Notes under the pieces: generated by a model
Told to the model about the DNA's origin: nothing
The model's input: the letters and a program-made list of their open reading frames with translations, nothing else
The model's database searches: none
Part shown: piece after piece, positions 8,091 through 13,694 of the stretch
Layout of the letters: each line of letters begins with the position of its first letter
How positions within the stretch are numbered: the first letter of the stretch is position 1
Origin: Saprospiraceae bacterium
GTDB lineage: Bacteria > Bacteroidota > Bacteroidia > Bacteroidales > JAIPBB01
Assembly (NCBI GenBank): GCA_021739805.1
Contig: JAIPBB010000127.1
Span: 1 to 13,694 of the forward strand
Length of the DNA stretch: 13,694 nucleotides
Reading direction: 5' to 3'
Program-made: the position numbers and the translations under genes

Positions 8091-9143
8091 TTAGATGTTT
8101 TTTGGAGCTTTATATCTTCTCCAGAATTTATATTTTGTTAAGGATGTATAGGCAATCAAATTATTTATAATTCTAAATCGCATCAAATAATGTAAAACTT
8201 TATATGATATAAATAATGAGAAAAATCCTATCGAAATTTGAACAAGTCTAAAAAATAATTCAGAATCTATCCATTCGCTATTTGTAAAATTTTGGTTAAT
8301 TAATAAAATAATAATATACATGGGTATAATTGAGAATAATAGCCACCAAACCAAAATAGTAAAAGTCAATGCTGTTTCAATTGCTCTTTTCGGACAAGTG
8401 TTCATACATCTCATGCAGCTTTCGCAATTAAAAGTCCAGAATGGTCGGTCGTTTATCCATTTTATTGCTTGAACAGGGCAACTTTTGTAACATAACTTAC
8501 AAGAATTACATTCGTTTGTGGCAATAAAAGTTTTTGCTAATCCAAATCTCCCAATGAAATAATATCCTACAGTAATCGGCAAAATTGCAATATCAATAGG
8601 AAGAGAAATAAGACCTTTATAAACTCTTTTCCCAGCTAAAATTTTGTTCGCAAATTTTTCAGTTTTCCTTTTACATCTCTTAAAAATTGAAATTACGATT
8701 TTTTCTCTGATTCCCGGATGAAGCGAAATCCAATTAGAAGGAAGATCCATAGGCTGAAAACCAACTGTTCTTATTCCTTTCAATCTCAGCATGAAAGCCG
8801 GGAAAATCTGAGCAGACCCACTTAAACCCGGAAGAAAAAGTTTATATAGTTTCATTCCAGCCCGAGTGTTTAAAATAAAGGCATCTGCATTAATCTTCTT
8901 CGGAAATTTGGCAATAAATTTCAGCATTATTGGTGGAAGGTTAAAGCCATGTGTTGGCGAGCAAAATCCAACCAATGTATTATCTACAAAATCGTAAGGA
9001 TTTACTTTTGGATTTTTGTCAATATTAAATAATGCTGTTTCTAATCCTTTTGACTTTGCAATATCAATTATCCATTCAGCGGCTTTTTTGGCATTTCCGG
9101 TGCCTGAGAAATAATAGATTATGAGTTTATTGTAAGCTTTCAA
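8091..9143 (-). CDS. Flavodoxin-like / two [4Fe-4S] ferredoxin membrane protein (EFR1-like)
   Basis: The 350-residue protein starts with a flavodoxin-like domain: strand KLIIYYF, then the FMN phosphate loop SGTGN (13-17). A bacterial-type 2[4Fe-4S] ferredoxin domain follows, with clusters C212-X2-C215-X2-C218-X3-C222-P and C240-X2-C243-X2-C246-X3-C250-P. Two hydrophobic helices come after it (about 259-283 and 297-320), with a basic tail (KYKFWRRYKAPK). The order resembles the EFR1 family of fused flavodoxin/ferredoxin proteins, but the C-terminal membrane part makes it longer than I would expect. The likely role is electron transfer between FMN, FeS clusters and an unknown partner at the cytoplasmic membrane. 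The start is TTG at 9143-9141: no in-frame ATG lies upstream before the lolD stop, and the first strand must lie right after it. It is 18 bases downstream of lolD and in the same frame. Confidence 0.88.
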   Translation of the reverse strand: MKAYNKLIIYYFSGTGNAKKAAEWIIDIAKSKGLETALFNIDKNPKVNPYDFVDNTLVGFCSPTHGFNLPPIMLKFIAKFPKKINADAFILNTRAGMKLYKLFLPGLSGSAQIFPAFMLRLKGIRTVGFQPMDLPSNWISLHPGIREKIVISIFKRCKRKTEKFANKILAGKRVYKGLISLPIDIAILPITVGYYFIGRFGLAKTFIATNECNSCKLCYKSCPVQAIKWINDRPFWTFNCESCMRCMNTCPKRAIETALTFTILVWWLLFSIIPMYIIILLINQNFTNSEWIDSELFFRLVQISIGFFSLFISYKVLHYLMRFRIINNLIAYTSLTKYKFWRRYKAPKNI

Positions 9144-9161
9144 AATTTGGATATAAATTTT

Positions 9162-9815
9162 CTAATACTCTATCACCCCATCCTTGATTGTTAACTTCCT
9201 ATCAGCCATATTTGCCAATTCATTATTATGAGTTACAATAACAAAAGTTTGATTGAATTTATCCCGTAAGCTAAAGAATAGGTCGTGAAGTTCTTTAGCA
9301 TGAACAGAATCAAGATTTCCAGATGGCTCATCAGCAAGTACAATCGCAGGATTATTAATTAACGCTCGTGCAACAGCTACCCTTTGTTGCTCTCCACCTG
9401 AAAGCTCCGAAGGTTTATGATGCATGCGTTCAGTGAGATTTAAAAATTCAAATAATTCTTTTGCTTTTTTCTCAGCTTGTCTTTTTGATATTCCTGAAAT
9501 ATATGCCGGGATGCAAACATTTTCTAATGCTGTAAACTCTGGAAGCAAATGATGAAACTGAAAAACAAAGCCAATTTGTTGGTTTCTGAATTCAGCAAGT
9601 TTTTTATCATTAAGCTGATTTATTACTTTATTATCAATTACAATTTCACCATTATCTGCCCTGTCTAAAGTCCCTAAAATGTGAAGCAAAGTAGTTTTTC
9701 CGGCTCCCGATGCACCTACAATAGAAACTATTTCTGACTTTTTAATTTCCAGGCTTATACCTTTTAAAACCTTGAGAGTGTTATATGATTTTTGTATATT
9801 GTCAGCTTTTATCAT
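9162..9815 (-). CDS. lolD: ABC transporter ATP-binding protein, LolD type
   Basis: All motifs of an active ABC ATPase are present: Walker A GASGAGKT (34-41), Q-loop Q86 in [18 protein letters not shown], signature LSGGEQQR (138-145), Walker B IVLADEP (158-164) and H-loop H196 in VTHN. The [18 protein letters not shown] stretch is characteristic of LolD, the ATPase that with LolC/LolE extracts lipoproteins from the inner membrane for transfer to the outer membrane. The length of 217 residues is normal for the family. No permease gene is adjacent, so partners must be encoded elsewhere; a MacB/FtsE-like ATPase for another substrate is the alternative. It is the first gene of the leftward operon, with a promoter candidate about 107 bases upstream. 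Start is ATG; no Shine-Dalgarno is seen. Confidence 0.87.
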   Translation of the reverse strand: MIKADNIQKSYNTLKVLKGISLEIKKSEIVSIVGASGAGKTTLLHILGTLDRADNGEIVIDNKVINQLNDKKLAEFRNQQIGFVFQFHHLLPEFTALENVCIPAYISGISKRQAEKKAKELFEFLNLTERMHHKPSELSGGEQQRVAVARALINNPAIVLADEPSGNLDSVHAKELHDLFFSLRDKFNQTFVIVTHNNELANMADRKLTIKDGVIEY

Positions 9816-9921
9816 ATTAATTTTTTTCGAAATTTGGAATATTATTTATAAAGTAAAATGTTACAGAAATCAAACTTCTATTCATCAATCATTACAAATT
9901 GTAAATTGTTATTTTATTAAA

Positions 9922-9929
9922 CAAAAGTA
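9922..9929 (-). promoter_or_regulatory. Candidate -7 element (TACTTTTG) for the leftward operon
   Basis: The minus strand reads TACTTTTG, matching the Bacteroidota -7 consensus TAnnTTTG, about 107 bases before the lolD start. I see no clear TTG/TTTG -33 element at the usual spacing, so the call rests on one box in AT-rich DNA. Confidence 0.42.
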
Positions 9930-10015
9930 AATAAAATACCGAATTATTAAAAAAGTAATTCTGAGCAAAATAATTAGCTTAAATCAAAAAAAATTAAGTT
10001 TACATAAAAACTGAA

Positions 10016-10226
10016 TAATCCTGAAAGGATTAAATATGAATAGCCTTGTACGAAGTACAGGGATACAAAACAACAAACAAAAACTAAGCCCGAAGGGGTT
10101 AAATACTTAATTACAAACATATTAATTGTGAATTTTATTGAATCCCGTAAGGATTCCTTGATAGGATTTCCACCACTTAACCACAGGTTTCACCTATGGC
10201 TATTTAAATTCAACCAATTCGTGGTT
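10016..10226. repeat. Symmetric cluster of six GNA-triloop hairpins (REP/BIME-like)
   Basis: Six short inverted repeats lie in the divergent intergenic region. Hp1 is 10016-10032 (TAATCCT-GAA-AGGATTA, perfect). Hp2 is 10044-10062 (8 bp, one G-T pair, loop GAA). Hp3 is 10085-10101 (loop GAA, one mismatch). Hp4 is 10140-10156 (loop GTA, one mismatch). Hp5 is 10181-10199 (loop TTC, which is GAA on the minus strand; one mismatch). Hp6 is 10212-10226 (TTC/GAA, closing mismatch). Loop centres 10024, 10053, 10093 and 10148, 10190, 10219 are symmetric about 10121. AATAGCC precedes hp2 on the plus strand and hp5 on the minus strand, and hp1-hp2 and hp6-hp5 centres are both 29 bases apart. The arrangement resembles inverted pairs of REP elements (BIMEs); membership in a known repeat family is inference. 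The rest of 9816-10425 shows only AT-rich DNA and two promoter candidates, with no gene. Confidence 0.78.
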
Positions 10227-10310
10227 TTTAATAAATATTGATTAACAATAGATATTCGGAAGATTTAACAAAAAGAAATAATATGTCGATTGATTATTAA
10301 CATAGCCTAT

Positions 10311-10318
10311 TACATTTG
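10311..10318 (+). promoter_or_regulatory. Candidate -7 element (TACATTTG) for the rightward membrane-protein gene
   Basis: TACATTTG fits TAnnTTTG. A weak -33-like ATTG ends at 10292, 18 bases upstream. The start codon at 10426 would leave an untranslated leader of about 100 bases. In such AT-rich DNA a chance match is possible. Confidence 0.38.
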
Positions 10319-10425
10319 AAAATATCAACTCAGCACATCAAAATAAAATTTAGTCATTAATTCCTAATTCAGTCGTTTAAATTTATTAATTTTACTTATA
10401 AGAAACTACCAGAAAAACTTAAATT

Positions 10426-10911
10426 ATGACCAATCTTAAACGCGCAAAACTAATGATTTGGATAGTAGTCTTCGGGCTATTTATGTCGGGAGTTACAGTG
10501 TGGCCCGCATTATTTGAACTTAAAACTGCTGTAAGATTTATTTGGGGAAATGTTGAAGCAACTAATTCACTTCACTCCTTTCTTCTCCAGGTTATTGAAG
10601 GACTTGAATCTACAGGAGCTAATTATCCTTATCTGATGTATGCCTACGATTGGCTTGCTTTTGCTCATATAGTCTTAGCAATTCTTTTTGCAGGTGCAAT
10701 TAGGGATTTAGTTCGCAACAAATGGATTATTCAATGTGGTTTGATAATGTGTGCTCTTGTTCCGATTTTAGCAATAATCTGTATTCCTGTTCGTGGCATT
10801 CCATTCTATTGGTTTTGGATTGATGCTGCATTTGCCCCTGCTGCTGCAATTCCACTATGGATTGCACTGAGAGATATTATTAAAATTGAGAAGGAATCGA
10901 AATCATCTTAA
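10426..10911 (+). CDS. Uncharacterised four-helix membrane protein, 161 aa
   Basis: Four hydrophobic segments are visible at about residues 9-30, 74-94, 100-121 and 126-148. They are separated by a polar loop (31-73) containing NYPYLMYAYDWLAFAH and a short basic turn (RDLVRNKW). Conserved-looking features are SGVTVWP at the end of helix 1, the DWLAFAHIV start of helix 2, and PVRGIPFYWFWID before helix 4. I recall this layout from uncharacterised inner-membrane proteins of Bacteroidota, but no function is known to me. The ATG start fits a short basic N-terminus (MTNLKRAK) before helix 1. The tail is charged (KIEKESKSS) and, by the positive-inside rule, probably cytoplasmic. It is transcribed away from the leftward operon; 94 bases separate it from the next gene's preferred start. 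Confidence 0.85.
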   Translation: MTNLKRAKLMIWIVVFGLFMSGVTVWPALFELKTAVRFIWGNVEATNSLHSFLLQVIEGLESTGANYPYLMYAYDWLAFAHIVLAILFAGAIRDLVRNKWIIQCGLIMCALVPILAIICIPVRGIPFYWFWIDAAFAPAAAIPLWIALRDIIKIEKESKSS

Positions 10912-10930
10912 ATATTTAAAAAAAACACTA

Positions 10931-10980
10931 AAATAATGATTATTCATCTAATTTATTTTTTTATTTTAGATGCATTATTT
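10931..10980. other. Bulged long hairpin in the leader before the exported-protein gene
   Basis: AAATAATG (10931-10938) pairs with CATTATTT (10973-10980), and CATCTAA (10945-10951) pairs with TTAGATG (10966-10972). A six-base bulge (ATTATT) sits in the left arm and the T-rich loop is 14 bases. The stem totals 15 perfect pairs. It lies 20 bases after the upstream stop codon and covers the upstream ATG at 10970, leaving the preferred ATG at 11006 free. It could be a weak terminator or a leader structure; no clean T run follows the stem. Confidence 0.55.
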
Positions 10981-11005
10981 AATAATTCATTTAAAATATC
11001 TTATT

Positions 11006-12541
11006 ATGCGAAAAACATCCATTATTCTTCTTATTGTAATTTTTATTTTCCAGTTAAATAATAAATCATCATTTTCTCAAATTGCTGAAATAACCTTCAG
11101 CCCCGAAATTACCTTAGATTATGCTAAGAAAGTATATGCTGATGATAGTGAGAACCTTCACTTCGTTTGGAACGACAAAAAGAAAAATCTTTTCTATACT
11201 AAATTTAATGTTAGTAGTTTTAATAGAGCTAAAGATATTGATTTGAAATTGAATTTAAAACTTGCTGATGAAACTGTTGAATTTGCTTATATTTTTGATA
11301 AAAAATTATATATAATAAATGTTCATCAGGAAAAGAAAAGCGAGTTTAAGGAAATAATTGGTTATATCTATGAGCTAAGTGGTGAAAAATTAGAACGTAA
11401 AGTTTTAATGAAAAGAAAATATTCCAAGAAAGTTGAAGATAATCTTTTCTATCAAATAACAATGAATAATTCGAAGTTAATGCTTGGATTTGAAAAAGGT
11501 GATTTAATAGTATTCAATTCGGAGTTTGAAGAAATGTTTAAATTCACTTCGAAGAGAATTGAAAATTCAGGATACCAGGTATTTACTGATTCAGGTGAAT
11601 TACTATATTTCTACGACCCAAAATATTCCGCTATTGATGATTCTAAGCCTGATAAATCTCTTGATGAAAGAAAATTTAAATTTGTTTTTTATGATGAAGA
11701 TTCTGATGAATTCACTGAAGACGACCTAAATCTTAATATAAACAATGAATCAACAATTTTTTACACTTACGATTATCATGATAATTATTTGTTGGCGGGC
11801 ACTATGGAATATGATAAAAGTGAAGAATTAAATTGCTCTTTTAATATTATTAAATATTATCCCTTTTCTGATACAACAAAATATTCATCTTTTAAAATTG
11901 ACGATAGTGCTTATCCTGTACCGGATATGTCTTCTGAAGTCTTTTACATAAATAAGGAAATTAAAACAGCAATAAAGTCAAAAATACCTAAAACTAAATT
12001 TAGCATAGAAACATATATGCCTATGGATGATGGGTCTGTTTTTATGGTATTAACAAAAAAAATGTATTATACTGTTTCATCAGAAAATGCATATCATGAA
12101 TTTGAATGTGGTTTTGATTTGATGTTAATTAAATTGAATAATAAAGGAAAAGTTCTTTGGACCAAATATATTCCAAGAAGATTGAGAGATGAGGAATGGA
12201 ATTATAATGATAAGGACTTTAAAATGATTAACACCAATGATTATTTGTATTTCATAACATTAGATCATGTGAAAAACTTAGCAGAAATCGAATCAGGCAA
12301 CAAAAATGAACTTAAATTCCAAAAACTCAATCAGGACGTGTGGAGAATTATCAAGGTAGATAAGGAAACCGGAGAATATACGCAAGAGATACTATTTGAT
12401 CAAAATGATAAAGAATTCAAAGACTACCATTATGTCAAATTTTCCAAAAGAGCTTTTTATAAACTGGATGATAATACAGTGATTTTTCATATGTATGAAA
12501 ATGAGCTTTATTTGAATATTCTAAAGATTAAATTGAAGTAG
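11006..12541 (+). CDS. Exported protein of unknown function, 511 aa
   Basis: I do not recognise the family. The start at 11006 is preferred because MRKTSIILLIVIFIF is a clean signal peptide, with likely cleavage at SSFS|Q (after residue 24). The in-frame ATG at 10970 would add twelve residues (MHYLIIHLKYLI) in front of the basic n-region and lies inside a hairpin. The mature part has no membrane helix and no T9SS tail. It is rich in Lys, Asp and Glu, with an acidic stretch (YDEDSDEFTEDDLNL) in the middle. Many short strand-like segments of the type LHFVWNDKKKNLFYTKF and LMLIKLNNKGKVLWTKY suggest a beta-propeller fold (inference). It is probably periplasmic or surface-exposed. The next gene, a lipoprotein, starts six bases after the stop, so the two form an operon and may be partners. 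Confidence 0.83.
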   Translation: MRKTSIILLIVIFIFQLNNKSSFSQIAEITFSPEITLDYAKKVYADDSENLHFVWNDKKKNLFYTKFNVSSFNRAKDIDLKLNLKLADETVEFAYIFDKKLYIINVHQEKKSEFKEIIGYIYELSGEKLERKVLMKRKYSKKVEDNLFYQITMNNSKLMLGFEKGDLIVFNSEFEEMFKFTSKRIENSGYQVFTDSGELLYFYDPKYSAIDDSKPDKSLDERKFKFVFYDEDSDEFTEDDLNLNINNESTIFYTYDYHDNYLLAGTMEYDKSEELNCSFNIIKYYPFSDTTKYSSFKIDDSAYPVPDMSSEVFYINKEIKTAIKSKIPKTKFSIETYMPMDDGSVFMVLTKKMYYTVSSENAYHEFECGFDLMLIKLNNKGKVLWTKYIPRRLRDEEWNYNDKDFKMINTNDYLYFITLDHVKNLAEIESGNKNELKFQKLNQDVWRIIKVDKETGEYTQEILFDQNDKEFKDYHYVKFSKRAFYKLDDNTVIFHMYENELYLNILKIKLK

Positions 12542-12547
12542 AAAATC

Positions 12548-13504
12548 ATGACATTTTCAAATTACTATATAAAAATATTATTAATCCTTTCTTTAATATT
12601 TATTATTAGCTGCACTATTTTTAAAAGAGTTAATGAAACAAATTATCATCAAAAATTTGAACTTCCCGGAGTAATAAATATTTCTAACAACTTTTCCTGT
12701 GACCAAACTGAAGCAACAAATCTTGACTGGTTAGAATACCAATATTGGACAAAAAGAATCTTTGGTTCAAAATCAAATGAGTACATAGAAACATTAACTG
12801 ATACAACTGTTTGGGATGAAAATAATTTTAGTTTCAAACCTGTTAAAACTTGCAGGTACTGGTCATATGAAGAATTATATTTAAGACATCCTGCTTTAAG
12901 AAAATACCCTGTTGTAGGTATTTCACAGAAACAAGCAATAGAATATTCCAAATGGCGTTCAGACCGTGTTTTTGAAGTGCTTCTTATTAATTTGAATGTT
13001 ATCGAATATGACACCGCTCAAAATAAGGACACATATTTTACGATTGAAAAGTATTATAATGGCGAATTTAAAAATATAAAGCCTGATGAAAGACTTAAAT
13101 ATTATCCCAAATATCGTTTACCTAACCTTGAAGAAAGAGAATTGATTTTGAATTATGCCGATTCTACTGATATTGCTTATTTCAAGAAGTGGCATTTATC
13201 AAAGCTATACAGAAATTGCAAAGAAGAGCAAATACCTTGCGTTTATTCAGACATTATTCCTTGCCCGAACGACACCTTTAACTCCTTAATTACTAAGCCT
13301 GTTAATGTTGGGTGTTTTGCATCTAAACTATACCATTTGAGAGGCAATGTTAGTGAATGGACATCTGTTGATGAAATTTCAGTTGGTGGCGGTTGGCTCG
13401 ACAAACATGAAAGAATTATGGAATCAGATACTTTCCATACAACAACTCCAAATGCATGGACAGGCTTTAGATGTGTTTGTGAATGGAAAGTGTGGAAAGA
13501 ATAA
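12548..13504 (+). CDS. Lipoprotein with a divergent formylglycine-enzyme (SUMF1/FGE) fold, GldJ/GldK-like
   Basis: The N-terminus (MTFSNYYIKILLILSL) leads to a lipobox IISC with lipidated Cys22. FGE-fold landmarks follow in order: CDQTEATNLDWLEYQYW (51-67), YPVVGISQKQAIEYSKWRSD (120-139), YRLPNLEERE (189-198), LRGNVSEWT (264-272), GGGWLD (280-285) and TGFRCVCEW (305-313). These match GldJ/GldK-type lipoproteins of the T9SS/gliding apparatus and the wider SUMF1/PvdO group. The paired catalytic cysteines that true formylglycine-generating enzymes carry before GFRC are absent: that stretch holds HERIMESDTFHTTTPNAW. The protein is therefore probably structural or binding rather than catalytic (inference). 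Further cysteines (51, 102, 224, 231, 239, 256, 309, 311) may form disulphides. It follows the exported protein by six bases. It is probably outer-membrane anchored, and I would not call it gldK or gldJ. Confidence 0.85.
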   Translation: MTFSNYYIKILLILSLIFIISCTIFKRVNETNYHQKFELPGVINISNNFSCDQTEATNLDWLEYQYWTKRIFGSKSNEYIETLTDTTVWDENNFSFKPVKTCRYWSYEELYLRHPALRKYPVVGISQKQAIEYSKWRSDRVFEVLLINLNVIEYDTAQNKDTYFTIEKYYNGEFKNIKPDERLKYYPKYRLPNLEERELILNYADSTDIAYFKKWHLSKLYRNCKEEQIPCVYSDIIPCPNDTFNSLITKPVNVGCFASKLYHLRGNVSEWTSVDEISVGGGWLDKHERIMESDTFHTTTPNAWTGFRCVCEWKVWKE

Positions 13505-13622
13505 TTTATTAAAACACAAAAAGAACACCATAAATCTATTCTAAATGCTTGGTAATTTTAGGTATAATACTCAAAAATGGTTGGTAAAATCAACTGAATA
13601 ACCTTATTCCCTAAGGGTAAGT

Positions 13623-13658
13623 AAAAGTTTTATGAAAATGGTTTCATAAAACTTTTTT
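13623..13658 (+). terminator. 15-bp perfect hairpin with T tail
   Basis: AAAAGTTTTATGAAA (13623-13637) pairs perfectly with TTTCATAAAACTTTT (13642-13656) around loop ATGG, and two more T bases follow. It probably ends the two-gene unit, 118 bases after its stop. The stem is AT-rich and ends only five bases before a possible start codon at 13662, so a leader role for the next gene is an alternative. The preceding stretch 13505-13622 shows no gene, only a short CCCTAAGGG inverted repeat at 13609-13617. Confidence 0.6.
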
Positions 13659-13661
13659 AGT

Positions 13662-13694
13662 ATGGAAAAACAGTCAAAAAAAAGCGTTGTTGGG
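13662..13694 (+). CDS. Possible start of a further gene (3' partial)
   Basis: An ATG at 13662 opens a frame of eleven codons (MEKQSKKSVVG) that runs to the window edge. It has a basic, polar start, but the stretch is too short to identify, and no promoter box is clear upstream. Confidence 0.28.
   Translation, partial: MEKQSKKSVVG

Noticed and set aside
10016..10062. Transcription terminators for either neighbour
   Set aside because: No T run follows the stems, and both neighbours start, rather than end, at this intergenic region.
10016..10226. CRISPR array
   Set aside because: The units are different hairpins with unequal spacing and opposite orientations; there are no identical direct repeats and no cas genes.
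10970..10972. ATG at 10970 as the start of the exported protein
   Set aside because: It would put twelve extra residues before a textbook signal peptide that begins at 11006, and it lies inside a hairpin stem.
12649..13014. Minus-strand open frame of 121 codons inside the lipoprotein gene
   Set aside because: It lies fully antisense to a gene with clear domain motifs and lipobox; its translation shows no recognisable features.
12548..13504. Active formylglycine-generating enzyme
   Set aside because: The paired catalytic cysteines expected before GFRC are missing and no sulfatase gene is nearby.
12548..13504. Assignment as gldK or gldJ
   Set aside because: The landmarks are similar, but the sequence is divergent and no gldL, gldM or gldN follows.
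13609..13617. CCCTAAGGG short palindrome as an operator or attachment site
   Set aside because: It is only four pairs around one base, with no second copy seen nearby; too weak to call.

Overview
The window looks like chromosomal DNA from an AT-rich member of the Bacteroidota. The evidence is a giant exported protein ending in a type IX secretion system (T9SS) type A sorting domain, a LolD-type ATPase, a lipoprotein with a GldJ/GldK-like formylglycine-enzyme fold, promoter candidates of the Bacteroidota TAnnTTTG type, and no clear Shine-Dalgarno sequences. I cannot place it below phylum level.

Layout: (1) 1-7752 (+) is one open frame, cut at the left edge, encoding a mosaic cell-surface or secreted protein. 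It has parallel beta-helix modules, a CARDB-like domain, nine tandem 75-residue repeats plus a tenth displaced copy, PKD/Ig-like domains, Fn3-like domains and a T9SS sorting tail. (2) A strong hairpin terminator at 7775-7808 separates it from a convergent leftward operon at 9815-7838: lolD-like ATPase, then a flavodoxin/2x[4Fe-4S] membrane protein starting at TTG, then an 83-residue cysteine-motif protein. (3) The 610-base divergent intergenic region 9816-10425 holds no gene. It contains a positionally symmetric cluster of six small hairpins (10016-10226), five with a GAA triloop on one strand or the other and one with GTA, flanked on each side by a promoter candidate. (4) Rightward genes follow: a four-helix membrane protein (10426-10911), then a tight two-gene unit of an exported protein of unknown function (11006-12541) and a formylglycine-enzyme-fold lipoprotein (12548-13504). 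(5) The right edge carries a 15-bp perfect hairpin and perhaps the first codons of another gene.

The giant adhesin-like protein and the formylglycine-fold lipoprotein both point to T9SS and outer-membrane biology, but nothing shows they work together. The leftward operon joins an ABC ATPase without its permease to a likely membrane-bound electron-transfer protein and a putative metal-binding small protein. The least ordinary part is the hairpin cluster: it resembles a REP/BIME-type arrangement, in which inverted pairs of two-hairpin units have the same 29-base spacing.
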